A stretch of 64,000 nt of DNA from Hysterium pulicare CBS 123377. Taxonomy: Eukaryota > Ascomycota > Dothideomycetes > Hysteriales > Hysteriaceae. The stretch lies in the NCBI GenBank assembly GCA_000467715.1, contig AJFK01000184.1:62001-126000 (forward strand), in the 5' to 3' direction. Positions within the stretch are counted from its first letter, which is position 1; the number at the start of each line of letters is the position of its first letter. Under the pieces are notes generated by a model. It did no database searches and was not told where the DNA came from. It was given only the letters and a program-made list of their open reading frames with translations. Position numbers and translations under genes: made by a program. Positions 33,582-46,476 of this stretch are shown here, one piece after another.

Positions 33582-36500
33582 TCAGTATCGTCCATGGTCA
33601 CCTGCCGCAACCATAGGACTCATGCCTCGTGTGTTGGTATTAAGTGGTGATTCATATGCCGAATTGCTGGCCAGAGAGCCAGTCCGTGATCTCATATATG
33701 CGTTGGGATACGCATTCGCTGAGGTACCAAACGTGGGTTGAGGGGGTGGATTGTAGACGCCTGGGGGAGGTGCACCAATGTTACGAATGCTTCGTCGACG
33801 GTTGAGGCCTGGCGAAGGCTGGGGGCTCACCGCTGGGCCGGTTGACTGAATCACGGATGCAATAGATTCATTGGAGCCGGTCCTAGAGTGAGCTTGGGCG
33901 GAGGTTGCAGTTGATCTTATGGAGCCTGCTTCAGAGGACGTCGGCGTCAATTCCCGATTTGGAATGCTTGAACGTCTTATGCCGCCGGTGAACGGGTTTG
34001 AAGTGCCAAGTTCGCGAGCCCTATTGTTAACAAGCTCGCGAGCGAGACGAAGGCGTTCATCATCTGTCATCCTGGACGGATTTGGACGAGCAGCAGGAGA
34101 AGCAGCAACGGCCGTGGCAGCTGTTGGAGACTGAGGGGGTCGTGCATGATCACTCTGGCGTAACGTACGGGTCGAAGCTTGGGGATTCAAACGTCTTCGG
34201 GATGGTTGGTGCCGCATTTGTGGCGAGTTGACAACATCTCTTATATTGGCTTGGGATGGCTGGCTTCGCAAGTGTACACGTGAACTGACTGCCCTTAACG
34301 TAGCAGTAGACGATTGTTCTCTTAACGTCTGTCTTGAATTACGGCGGATAACTCCTTGAGCTTGAAGGAAGCTAGCATAAGGGTTGCCGGGCTGCGTCTG
34401 GAAGAGCCGTCCGCCGATATTGAGGCCAACACCCGCGTGCGACAACCCTTGGGAAAGAGGCGAGAAGCCTGCGGGATTGCGTCGTCCCGCTGCAGATGAA
34501 GGGCGAGAGCTTACTCTACTTGGGGGACGATCTATCATATCTGTAGCTGCAGCATTTTGAGCCTGCGATATTGCGTTGACCGAGGGTTGTGAAGCTGAGC
34601 GAACTGCAGTCGGTGGTGATATGGTGGTAGAACTGCTACCGATTGACCCTACAGATGCCGCACGATCTATGCGAGAAACGCTTTCTCCTATTGGTGGCAC
34701 TGTAATGCTGGAATTGATGCTGGTCCTGCTTGACGGCGATGTTGGTCCGCGCGGTGCGACACCCTGATTGGACGAATGGTCCATCAAAGATGACCGTAAT
34801 CGGGCCGGGGCAGTCCCTGGCGGAGAGAAAGGAGAGAAAGCTGGCGCTGGACTTGCCTGGGCAATAGGTCGATTCCTATTCGCAGTCCTTGGTCTAGCGA
34901 TAGGTGTTGTTGAACGAAGTTGGTCCAAAAAGTCGAAGGTGGCGCCCCCTCGCTCGGTTTCCCTAAGGTCAGCCAAATGCGAGGCAAACATCCAACTGAT
35001 TCTGGGATCATACTCTTGTGGCCGAGGGCGGCCCATCCCGCGGTGACTAGCAGGCTGCTGTGAAGTGTCTGAGTTGTCATCGGTGTCGATATCGATGGGA
35101 TTATTCTGTGATAGACCAGGGTGTGTAAAACGATTGGTATTTCCTGCGAGAGCATTGCGCATCTGAAGTTGAGATCGTCGAGATCGCAGCGCATTCATAG
35201 CCATGTTGATATCTCCATCCTGGTCCATATCAGAATCATCATCATCAGCCTCTCCATCTTCATAATTAACCGTCGAGGTTGATAAAACCGAAGATCTTCG
35301 TCGCAGGCCGCGAGAGCCGTCTGGAAATCGAGAGATTCCTGATCGAGAGGGCGGTCGTATTGTGGCATTAGGCCGAGGTCGATCTGCAGTAGGTGTTAGA
35401 GAGCCCCCTGTTCGAAATCTATCATTGGAAATCGCGGTCGCGTCCCACCCAACGGTCGTTCTCCCCCCATCACTATCATCATCTTCATCCATTCCTTCGT
35501 CCGGGCCTTCATGATGCAAGGGGGACCAGCCTGCGGCATGAAGCAAGGCTTGGGTGTCCTCATCAAGCTCAGCTTCAGCGGATGCCTCGGTAGAAGTTGA
35601 CGACGCGGGGCGTCGTGAGCCATTGGCACGATTTAGAATCCGCGTTTGCAAACGCCGCTGGCGCCCATTAGGTATCGGGAGTTCGTCTTCGTCCTCCTCC
35701 GTTACGTGAGATGGCGTTGAAGAGCCTTCAGATGGGACAATGCGACGAGCTCTCCTTTGAAATCTGGAAGCGGTTGGGTGAGGTCGAGGAGTTTGTCCTG
35801 GCGTGGATGAAGCAGAGGTAGAATCTGCCGATTCAGTATCCCCGTCGTCCTCGATAAAATCATTCATTGACGAGTCTTCGTCAAGACCTTCTTCGTCTTC
35901 CTCTGCAACAGTATCCATTTCATCCGTATACATGTCTGAGACAATACTGTGGCTGTACGAACGTCTACTTCCGGCTTCGCTGTGAGTCAGACGTCGACGA
36001 CGAGCGGCAAATTGCGGAGGTATGCCTTGCTCTAGGAATCTACGCATCATGAAGTTCTCATGCTCATCTTCCAAAAACTCCATGGCGTCCTCATAATCCA
36101 AGCCAAGCTCCCCATCTTCCATATCCATTTCAGCATCGATATCTTCTCCAGACATGTCGTGTTCTGATGCTTCATCCATGTCACTAAAGCCGCCGAAGCC
36201 ATCGCCGGGGAAGCCATAAGTCCCATTATCGTCGAAGAATAATCCACATTGGCCACACTCCCCATCTTCCAGCTCCCAAGAGCACAGTGGACATCTATCG
36301 ACGCCGTCTTCCTCGTCTCGTATTGGACGAAGATTGTTGTTGTTACGGTTATGGCGTGGTCTGAAACAGCCTTTGAATAGGCCACCGATCCTCGGATCTG
36401 CATTGTTCCTATCCTGTTGGACGATTTCCGCTTCTTCTTTCTGCCACTTTGTGTGTTGTTCTATGGTCTCGCCTATAGGTAAGAGTTCGGCTCGATTGAT

Positions 36501-37172
36501 GAATATGAGGGTCATTTCTCGGATCTAAAACCCCAAGGTTAATAGGACAGATCACAACAATACAGGAATTACTTACTACGTAGGCTGGAGCCGGTGCTTC
36601 CTTGACCATAGCTCGACAATCCGGGCATGTTTTCCGTGCCTTGTTATTAACAAACCAAGTGCATAGGCACTGGAAAGCGGTTAGTTTCTTGGAAGAGTAT
36701 CAAATTGGGGAGACGTACACTGTAGCAATATGTATGCCCACAAGATATTATGTACGGCTCATAAAGCAGCCGATCGCAAATTTTGCAAGTGACCAATGTG
36801 CGTAAGCTGTCAAAATCCGTCTTCAAAGCATTCAGCTGCTGCATTATGGTTAGTTATTGCTCTCATCATCCTTCTCACGGATCCAAGCCAACATACCTCT
36901 TCTGACTTGTTTGGCTTCACAGGATCATCCAGCTTCTTCGGTATTTTCTGTTTCAGGCTATCTCTACTCGTGGGGCGCGCTGGCTTATCGCCATCAGTAG
37001 CCTTCATAGACGATCGACTTGTGGTTGGTGTAGTTCCTCTGCTATTCCTCGTGCTAGATGGCATCGCAGGTAGTTGTTGAGAGCTATTAGTCGCCTGTGA
37101 GGCTGTAACGGGGGGTGTCGAATTCTTCTGGCGTGCAGGTGCAGCGGGGGTGGGGGAAGGTCGTGTGTTCAT
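33582..37172 (-). CDS. Large RING-finger protein, probable E3 ubiquitin ligase
   Basis: Four exons (37172-36897, 36838-36719, 36669-36577, 36524-33582) give 1143 residues. A C3HC4 RING lies at about 110-150, split by an intron: CKIC, ISCGHTYCYSCLCTWF, then TCPDC. About 90 residues later comes a second cysteine set, CPLCSWELEDGECGQCG, which resembles a zinc ribbon. The remaining 850 residues are disordered: first strongly acidic (EEDEEGLDEDSSMND type), then Ser/Pro/Arg-rich with many SRRS and RRRS motifs. The N-terminal 90 residues are Pro/Ser/Thr-rich. The RING suggests ubiquitin-ligase activity. Substrate and pathway cannot be read from the sequence. The family is seen across filamentous ascomycetes, from memory. 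Confidence 0.85.
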
Positions 37173-38284
37173 GATGAAGGAAATAATGTGGCAATCAGGT
37201 CAACGGCAATGAATGTACAGAGAAGAACTGCTCTTCCTCATGCTCTCCAGCCTGAGGAGAGAACGTTGTAACACGGTCAATCGTGATGTATGTTGGATAG
37301 TAGTGGAAGCACCGTCAAACACCTGCAGGCAAGGTTGTCAAACCTGATGACTAAAGCGGTAAGCGCCAGTTTTTAGGTGCAAATTGTGCACCCTCACTCT
37401 CACCAATCCTCCACACACTCTCTTCCCCAGAATCAGTCTGTTGCCGGAGGAGCGCGTCAATCATGATCGTGTTAACTGGAATTTCACCAATCGATATCCA
37501 CATCACATCTTGCAGCGCGCTTAGATGATAAGCGCTGGCTGCCCATCGTCCTGCGATGCTCTTACTAGGTCTGTGATGACGGCACGTCCTTAAAACCCGC
37601 CTCCCAAAACATCTCGAGATCTTCTATCTGGTTATTTCGGTCGGGGAATCGAGCTAAAAACAGTAGCAACGAGAGTCCCCCAAACCTCTCTCAAAATTAT
37701 ATGTCATGGAGGATACTGCCGGAAACGGCCTCCTGGCAATGACATCGCCACAGACAGTTGATGAACAAAGTTTGAATATCATAGACTGGAACTAAATCTA
37801 TGCTGTGCGTATCTGTTTTGTGTGATAGCGTTAATGAAGCTGATCGTTTTAACCAGACGGCCATGTCATAGCAAATAATGTCGGTGGGAGAATGGCCGTT
37901 TGGTCAACTCGGCTGGTGCATCTAAGTAGCAAATGTTTCTTTTCCTCAGCCCATAGCTTGCTTCAAGGCTCTTTAATAAGACATCCGTCTTTTCTCTCAA
38001 TATTGTTCACAATCATTCATTGCAATTTTGGTCTTTACGTGATCACTTGGAATTTCATTCTATGGAGACCAGCCCAAGGCAACCTATATCAGTAACTGTA
38101 CTTCGGATTTCCCACCTAATTAAATACAGTTGGAAGAAATGCCCCATGCAGTATTAGCACTGCGGCTTCGAAATAAACCGAAAAGAAATGCTCACAGCCC
38201 ACGCAACTGGAGGCAATTTGGAGAAATTGCGTGCCTGTTGAACAAGAAGCAACAACACCAATCGAGAATCGTCTGTCAAAGTTG
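37173..38284. other. Intergenic, upstream of the RING gene
   Basis: 1.1 kb that should contain the RING gene promoter and the 3' end of the dioxygenase gene. A 29-codon ATG frame near 37705-37794 has no splice continuation and was not called. Confidence 0.4.
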
Positions 38285-39606
38285 CTACTCGACACGAGCA
38301 CGCTTGGCCTCACGCTTGTTCTCCTCCGGGACACCAACGACCACATCTGGGATCTTGACTTCATCGATGTGTCCAACCATAACCTGGTCTTCTTCGACGA
38401 CTTCGTTGTTGGTGTGATCCAAGAACGCAACTTGTTCCTTCAGGAATTCCTTGAATGCAACCGTGTCGATTTTCTTCCCCGCTTTGCGACGATTGCGCAT
38501 AAGCTTGAGCCTAGCCCGAATACGTTCTTCCAAGATCTCAAGGCGGTACTCGCCAAATTGGTAATACAGCTCCGACAAATCAGAGATCGGACGGACTGTG
38601 GTGAGGACACTGTCGTCCTTGACATAAGGTGAGCGGGGTCGGAAAGAGGTCACGGACGTGATTCGCTCTTTCGCACCAAGGGCACGAAGAGCTTGATGGG
38701 TGATATAACGGCCTTGAAGTATTGCTGCGCATCCCTAAAAAGTTTGTTAGCTAAGTTTCATAAATACAACAGGGGATTGGAATAGACACTTACCATCTGA
38801 GGTCCGCGGACCTTCAGAACTTCACCGCTCTCAGTGCGGAGTGCCGTCTCTCCGCCAACCATGTTAGTGCAGTCACTCAACATGAGAACACAAACAAAAG
38901 GATAGCTGTCCGTGTGCCATCCAACGACGGGCTTGTCATCTTCCCAAGGGCATCCTGCGATTCCCTCGTCGTCAGCAAAGAAACGCTTCTGATTGTTGAT
39001 TGTAGCGATCTCTTCCTTCGTCTGCTCATCGGACTTGACTGAAAAGTTGATGTGTCCAACCTCATAATCCATTTCCGGGATGAGGTCAACGCCAGCGATC
39101 TTCGAAATGATCGCGAGGGTGTCGGGATGGTGCCAAGCATCATGAGTAAAGGGGGCATATCTGGAAGACGTTAGCATTGATTAACAAGATTATGTCATTT
39201 TTAGGAGGAGATGGAGGAAAACTTACTTAGGTGCGTATCCTCGAAGCTGGCACGCAGCGATGTTACTCTGGAAAGTGCAGTTCTCGGTGACCCCTGGACT
39301 CATGATCTCCGATCGCATAATCTGGACAGCCTCTGGAGAAAAGAGTTGGAATGGTTGAGACACCGCCACTGGAGAGACTCCCGTATCCTCGGCCATGCCT
39401 ATGTCCTTCATGAAGATGACGTCAGGGTCCAGAGTGTAGGCAAGGTGCTTCCTTGAGTCAAACTGGGACTGTCCCTGAAACTGCTGTTGTGGGACAGCAT
39501 TTTCGATGATAGGCTTGAAGGCAGGACGAGGAAGTTCGGAGGCACGTTGAGTAGCGACAGCGGCCATCGAGTCTTTGGGTTTCTCCGAAGCTGGAGGTTG
39601 AGCCAT
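38285..39606 (-). CDS. 2-Oxoglutarate/Fe(II)-type dioxygenase-like protein
   Basis: Three exons (39606-39227, 39160-38794, 38734-38285) give 398 residues. The double-stranded beta-helix iron site is visible: HxD in VVGWHTDSYPFVCVLMLSDC (about H209, D211), a distal His in ILQGRYITHQALRALG (about H262), and a downstream Arg in ITSVTSFRPRSP that could bind 2-oxoglutarate. Residues about 310-398 form a charged, helical C-terminal tail that ends KREAKRARVE. The substrate is unknown. The frame stays open upstream to 39942 without an intron, but that extra 112-codon stretch is low in conserved-looking content, so I start at AQPPASEKP. The gene sits alone with a long upstream gap and no obvious biosynthetic neighbours. 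Confidence 0.8.
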
Positions 39607-41824
39607 TAGAGCTGTTGTGTTTGACGTTTTGAGTTGAAAAGATGGGGATAAAAGTTGGAAGTAGAGGATTAAGGGAGTCAATTGGAAGCAAAGTGAAATC
39701 CGACAACGAGCGGAGGGGCAGAACCGACACCTTTTTATGTCGGGAGCAACGTCTGTTACTCGACAATGTGGTTGCCGAAGATCGGAGGTTGGCGTTGTGA
39801 AGAGGAAGTCACAGATGAAAATGTTGTTTATGTATGAAGAAGGTGTTGCGGTGAAAGACCTAATGGAATTTGCAGGTAGGAGAAGTCCTGCTGATAAGAG
39901 CTCTAAGGGGTAGGAGCGGCAACCGAAGTCATTCACGCGCACATACCTTTTGAAGGAAGCAGGTGGGTCTGGAGGGGCCGTATAATCTGGGGTACTACGA
40001 ATGTCTGGTTAGGTGAGGTAAGTGTTGGTTCCGGTACTTGGGATTGAATGACGTGCGATAAATAGGACTGGTATCAAGACTTCTGTCAAAGGATGATGAT
40101 GAGGACTACTGTTAGCAACATGCCTTCGCTTTCCCTTTATATCCTGCTCGGTTGCTCTAGTTTCCTAGGATCGCATGCCACAGCTGATAGAACTGCACGA
40201 TACCTAGTACCGGATTGAGTCGGCTGTGAACCGTCGCGACGGTGCGTGCGGGCGACGACATCCTCGCAATTTCTCCTCCACACCAAAATCGCACTTTGTT
40301 ATTGGGCGCACTGGACCATCAGGCTGCTTTCTTGGATAGACGACATCCTCATGGCATTGAATATTCGAGTCTGTTGTGCTCCACCGTTGTCGGCACATGA
40401 ACCCTTATCTTATCGTGCCAGTACCAAAATCCTCGTCGGCCCGGGATCGACTGGACTACAAGTAAAAGCAGCGGTCTTTAAGCTGGCAACCCCAGAGTTA
40501 TTTGCTCGATACTCCAATTTTCTTCGGGGGCAGCATTTTCGACTTCGTTTCTGAACGGAAACTGTTTCTGTTCGCGGAAGTCGATGATTTGCAGCCTGCA
40601 TGACCTGTCAATTGTCTGGATTCACCTTGTGAAAGCAACTCCAACAATGCAATCACGATGCACTAGAGCTGTTGAATCTTCCCTTGCAAGCTAATTTCGA
40701 CTTTGATAGACCATGGCTTCGTGATCAATCTCGCGACGATGTCGGGGTGAATTCATCATGCGCTCGCAAGCTGAACTGGTCAAGCAGCATTGGCTCTGGG
40801 AGGCCACGATAAAGACACGTACATCAAAAGTGGAGGTAAGGACGAAAGGTGTGGAGGACTAGAGTTGCCATGACATGAAGTTATCTAAGTGGAGTTGAGG
40901 ATGTTGTAACATGCCCGGGGATCTATGGAATTCTTGCCTGAACTTGGTTCGCGCAGAAGCCCCTGGGCCGGATCTTGTGCATTGGCTAAAACCGACCGTA
41001 ATCATTATCAGCCACAATCCGTAGAGATGATAGACGCCAATCCCAACGATCTTTCCTGCTGTCCTCTTGAAGCGGCCACGAATGTCAATCCTGCTGCATC
41101 TCTTCTGGAGCAGAGACTATGAGCCTTTGCATGGGGTGCCGGCATGCACAACAATAGCCGCGCCACCTGCTGGAACATCGCGATTGAGATGCATGATACA
41201 TCTACTAGCTTATAGGACCCAGTTCCGGTTCCACGTCCAGATTTAATTCGCACATGTGAGGGGATGACTGACCACGAACGCAGTCATAGATCCAGAATTG
41301 CCGTATTGGCAAACTTAAGGCATGAATGCAGTAAGTCGGCCCAAGTTCTAGAAGACTATTTTGACTACCCCAGCTCCTGTCGCAGGAGCACAACTAGAAG
41401 CAGCACTGGGGAACGGAGAATTGAGCCGCCAAAAACCGGACGAATCCGAGGAGTTGACTAATTTCCCCGTCAATTGAAGTCGCACTGACGAGGATAAGCT
41501 CATTATGGATCACTGTTGGACCCGATGCTGCCATATGGTACAATAGCTAAGCGCCGTCATGCTATCCCATATGATCGATGTTTGACAGCTGCTGAGCGAG
41601 AGGTATCTCGAGATCGCTCCACACGAGGATTTCCTATACAAGCACAGACCAGAATTCAAGGATCTTCGGTCAGGGCCTGGGGAGCGTAGCGTGGTTGTTG
41701 TCGGCTACGGCTACTTATCGATAAAGCAACCCGAACGGTTTTTCCGGCCACTTCTTGATGCATACCCTGATGCACAGCTGGGCTCCTGCATGATCCAACA
41801 GCCCCAATTGCACCTCGCATCGTC
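39607..41824. other. Long intergenic stretch upstream of COX23
   Basis: About 2.2 kb. Apart from the leader of the dioxygenase gene I see no supported gene. One + strand frame, open from about 41590 to 41912 (LLSERYLEIAPHEDFLYKHR and onward), looks mildly protein-like but overlaps the COX23 start in another frame. No repeat or transposon signature is seen. Confidence 0.35.
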
Positions 41825-42325
41825 ATGTCCGAAAAAGAGCAAGATTCACCTTGGTCTAAAACAACGGCTGAAAAATTCGAGAAGTGAGGATTTTCACAAT
41901 GCCGGGCCTTGAAACACCTTTGTTCGAACTAACAGGCCATCAGGAAAGCAGCAAGCCAGTTCCTCGATCCTTGCCAAGAAGCCGCCTCTCGAAGTTACAG
42001 ATGCTTGCATCGTAATGGAGGCGATAAGGAGATGTGCACAGATTTCTTCCAGTAAGAGTACATCCAAACACCGCCTTCACATTCGTGGCTCCAAGCAGAG
42101 AGTTATGCAGCAAGAGCTAGCTTCCTAGGATCTTTTCAACTGCTTATGCTGATTCAATAATTCCAGGGCTTATCGAGACTGCAAAGAGCAATGGGTACGT
42201 GACCTCCGGAACCGGCGATCCTTATCTCCCGATGTCCACGCGAATAAGACGAATGTTGACCCTGCTTGTTGTCGCAGATAAATGCTCGGAAAGAAGAAAA
42301 GCGGAAGTCAGGGAAATGGTGGTGA
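41825..42325 (+). CDS. cox23: COX23, twin CX9C cytochrome c oxidase assembly protein
   Basis: Four tiny exons, each too short to stand out as an ORF: 41825-41883, 41944-42051, 42167-42194 and 42278-42325. They give 80 residues. The spliced protein reads PWSKTTAEKFEKKAASQFLD, PCQEAASRSYRCLHRNGGDK, EMCTDFFQAYRDCKEQW and a basic tail. It contains the two CX9C motifs (CQEAASRSYRC and CTDFFQAYRDC) and the HRNGGD segment typical of Cox23/CHCHD7. Such proteins are oxidised by Mia40 in the mitochondrial intermembrane space and support copper delivery and cytochrome oxidase assembly. All introns are GT-AG and all phases agree. The acceptor of intron 1 (CATCAG) was chosen over a nearer CTAACAG because only it preserves the frame. 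Confidence 0.9.
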
Positions 42326-43240
42326 TGTTGCCCATCTTGGGACCGGCTGTACATCTCCGCTCTACTAGGCAAGCCATCGAAGGCGTCTGCCTTTGTATCT
42401 ATACCACGTCTGTAAAATATGATGTCAATGGGTTTTATGGGTCGAGACGTAGCCATTGTCGGAACTTTACGGTATCATTCAGATGCCCATTCATTTCGAA
42501 CTGGATAGCGATATTGCCCGGTAGACCGGCCCCTCATGGAGCAAAGCTATCAGCGCAATGGATATGAAAGCTCTTGGTTTATGGGAAGAAAACAATGTTG
42601 AGGGTGGAAGTACTCCAAAACCCAACATCTGTCTTTCCCATGTACAGTAACATTGTGTTATTGATGCATTGTGCCCTCCGGTTGTACTTCAAAGTATCTA
42701 AACTGGCCATTCTTGAGCACACTTTGTGTACCAGGGTAAAGGTGGCGCCATAGGGTTTTGTTGCGGAAAATTGAGAACACCGCATCACATGAGCAATATG
42801 TGCAAAATCGATAGTTCCATTCTCTTTATATCTTTGATAGACTGAGAAGTGCCAAAGCCTCGGTTATTCTATAGATTAAAGTGTTCTTCAATGGAGTTTA
42901 GTTTGCTAAAACAAGCATTCTGAAAATGGGTTCATATACCCTCGACCTCACTGATGTCTTGTACCCATGTCTATGCCCTCATGAGTTCCGTGACTTCATT
43001 AGCGAATAGGTGAGTCTAATCATGGATGCTCTCTTTACCGTCGTCGAAATTAGCATTGCCATTGACAAGTGTTGATGGAAAGTGTAACCGAGGATCTTCG
43101 CTCCGACTTTCCTGGTGTCGAACGAGCCAAACGCACATGAACGGCAACTAAAATCCCCAGATTTCACCACATCTTTGTTAGTCTACAGCTTTCTGTTTCT
43201 CCTACAGTATCGGCCTAGATATTCAGAGGGACGAAAGAAA
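42326..43240. other. Intergenic, MDM20 promoter side
   Basis: 915 bp between COX23 and the NatB subunit, both on +. It should hold the COX23 3' UTR and the MDM20 promoter. Short open frames on both strands have no family features. Confidence 0.4.
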
Positions 43241-46200
43241 ATGTCGATTAATTTCGACAAGCTTTCGCAACTTCGAAGCAATTACGACAAGCCTAAATTT
43301 GCGCTGAAGGAGTGTACCAAGCGACTCCAGAAGCATCCCCAAGACCCTTATTTACAGGTATGATATACTCGCCCCTTATTGGCCATCTCTAAAGGGTTTT
43401 GGACAGGCTTGGAAAGCAGAACTCCTTAACAAACCCCGCCAAGATGCTCTTCCAGAGTGTCATACTCTGTGCCAGCGAGTACCTCCCATCACTGATTTTC
43501 AATTACTTTCATTCATTTATTGCCTTATCCCAGAGGCCAAGAAAGTGAGGGGAGAAAATCCAAACTCTGCTGGCCCTGAGGTATATGCTCTTTGGCAAAA
43601 TGTCGCTAAGCTGTTGAAAAAAAAGCAAGATCGCCAGGAGTTGTTCACGCTTCTATTCGAACGAGCAATATGCGCCGATTGCTGGGAAGATGTTCGGTGG
43701 GTGAGTTATTCAGTGCTTTACTCTGTCCACATTTATGATACTCACCGCTCCATCAATAAGCTGCATGTGTGCTGATCGTATTAGGCTCTTATGCAGTTGA
43801 GGAAAGAAACACCCAGTCCGAAGGCTTTTTTCGCCTATATTCTCGCCTCCGAAGTGTCAGCCCAGAAACAAGACTCTCTGGGGCAACATGCCAGTGCGAA
43901 AATTGCTCGAGACTTGGCTTATAGATTCCTTTCAACAGCTATCCAGAATGTTACAGACAAACCGGTATAGTGCCACAATATTCACTTAAAGCATTCTCTT
44001 GACTAAATGCAAGTAGGAAGCTCTGGAGAGAGTCGCGGATGCAAGGGACCTTCGTTTGATGGTACAGGTTTTCCGACGACAACAGCGCCATAAGCAACTT
44101 CTGGACACCCTTTCCAGTTCAAGCCAGCCTATAGTGTCAATCTTGTCCGCCAACAAGCTTGAATTCACGCAAGCACGTCTGGAATTATTGAGAGAAATTC
44201 CGTTATGGGAGCAACTTTGGGATGAAAGCTTTAACTTGCTCAAACAGAGCCTAGAGCAACGTGTAGGGAACCAAGACCAAAGTCCATACAATTGGGCAGC
44301 TGACTGGAAAGCCTGGTCTAGCCTGTTGGAAGCTAGCAAACATACTGATGAAGAGTAAGTGATGACTTGAATCATACAGCGTTGAACTTTGACCGATGTC
44401 GATAAGCCCTACTGACTAATTCTAGGCATCAAAAGAAGGCACATGACTTTTACTCGAAGACACTTCTAACTCAAACACACTCGAGGGAAATCCGAATTGT
44501 ATGGCTGGCACATATCGTACACACTCAGACCGGTCCAGATGTTCAGACCTCTTTACTTGAAGAGTGTAAGTCTTATTGGGGAACCTTCTATCACCTGAAC
44601 TCTTGTTTCACTGATCTCCGACCTTTCGTTGAACTCCTTAGTGAGGAAGATCGAAAAGATTTCCTCAGTGATATTTGCTCGATAGCTATGAAGTTGAAAC
44701 CATCGGCTGAAGGAACAGCACAGGTGCGTTTACCTCCTAGTGAAAGCAACATTGTACTAACACTTGTTCCTACAGCAGTTGAAGGTTTGGTTCCAAGCAG
44801 AGATAAACGTTGTCAAACTCGACTACCTCCTATGCATTTCACGGCTCGATCAACCCTCAAGCTCTTCTTTGGAGGCCTTTGTGTGCAACTCTCTCAGGCT
44901 GTATAACTTAGGATCTAAGATTGGACATGAATCCTATCGTGATGCGGGCATCCTAGCATACTTAGGACTCCTGTGGCTACAAAGAGCGGCAAAAGTTTAT
45001 GCTGTACCAAACGGCTTAAAATCTACCGCAGACTTCAATGAAAAGTTTCTGTTGCAGGCCTGTCTTCTGATTCGGCATATGCTTTCGGGAGAGGGTGGCA
45101 AACATCATCGTTCGCTTATTCTCTTATCGGTACGACAGCATATGTCGCTAGGCCTTTCAACCATCGCTTTTGAGTATTGGGCGCAAGCCCGAATCAAGGA
45201 ATTTTTGAACGATACTCTGTCTTATCTGCTATTGACTCGGATATCACAAATACATCCATTTGATTCATCAGGCCCGAAAAAATTCTCTCCAGACTCCGAG
45301 CTCAAGAATGTTATCCGCACCTCTCAACGTATGGAAGGCAAAGTGGACGATCTTCTCACCGCCGACTTTGAAGCCTTCCAGTTCGACCAAGCATTTGAAA
45401 TGCTAGAACTAAAAAGAAATTTGAAGTCTAGTCTCAGTAAACATATGTGCATCTTTGAGCGACGAAGAATTGCTCGGTTCAAAGGGGAACCATGCGATGA
45501 ATATGACATGACGCTCACCAGTAAGTGAAAACTCTTCCACCAAGCTTATGCAAGTGTAGGAACATGTTTACAGATTAATTTACTCTTTTTTGCTTGAACA
45601 AATAGCGTCTGAGCTTCAGCATGTCAACTAACTGTTGTAGATGCAGACATCTTCCCATTCCCGGACAACCGCGACTTCAGCGTCCTTTCAGATTTTGGCT
45701 CTACTGATGGATCCGCACTCCACCAAATATTCATCGATGGGGGAGAGCCGGACTTCTCCTGGTTGGTCGAAATGACTACAGCGATCGATTCCACCTATGC
45801 CCTTCTAAATTCAGAGCCATCAATGATCAGAGAAGATTGGGGTCACATTTGGGAACGAGCCGGTATTCCAGCGCGAACAACCGGAAAACGGAATTTACCT
45901 GAAATAATTTTGTCGACTCCCTGGACGAAGTTGAAGCGTGTGGTTCAAGTTGTTGTTGCTGGCACAAACGGTAACATCAGCCTCGATGAAGAGATACGCC
46001 AAATAAACGTCTTCATTCAGGCATTCACGAACAATTACCAAAAAGTACTCAAGGAGGAAGAAATCGAGCGGCAAATTGGTGACGATTGTATCCTTCCACA
46101 GGCCTCCTTTCTTCACACCCTATACGGTTTCCTGGAATTTATCCGCGCCACCTACAAATTCTGTGATATGACCCTTAGTATTCTCAAACAAAAAGGGCCC

Positions 46201-46476
46201 CACAAAGTAAAAAGCATGGTCAAAAAATCCAACGTGGAGAACTTGCAAGGATCTGTGGCAAAACTCTACACGTCAATTCGAAAAGATACCGATGCCAGGA
46301 TAGTCAAGGCTTCGAAAACGGGTGTACAGTCTTTGATGGCTCAAGCTCGGTACGGGCCGACTGGACAAGAACTAATGGGCGTTTTGGGAGAGGATGTGTG
46401 CAGATCTTGGGCGAGGGAATACATAGATTCTGCTTTGGATACTTACGAGGGGATTTTGAAGGTTAAACTGAGATAG
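43241..46476 (+). CDS. mdm20: NatB N-terminal acetyltransferase auxiliary subunit (Mdm20/Arm1/NAA25)
   Basis: Seven exons (43241-43357, 43407-43700, 43785-43964, 44017-44354, 44426-44723, 44776-45520, 45641-46476) splice in phase and give 935 residues. The N-terminus NFDKLSQLRSNYDKPKFALK followed by ECTKRLQKHPQDPYLQAWKA is a TPR-like repeat typical of NatB auxiliary subunits. Further helical repeats continue through the protein (DWKAWSSLLEA, SRLDQPSSSSLEAFVCNSLR). The protein anchors the catalytic subunit Nat3/NAA20 at ribosomes and acetylates proteins that begin Met-Asp, Met-Glu or Met-Asn. In yeast, loss affects actin cables and mitochondrial inheritance. The length matches fungal homologues. 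A longer start at 43115 is open, but it adds unlikely sequence. Confidence 0.92.

Noticed and set aside
37705-37794. 29-codon ATG frame upstream of the RING gene
   Set aside because: Too short, with no splice donor before the stop and no known small-protein match.
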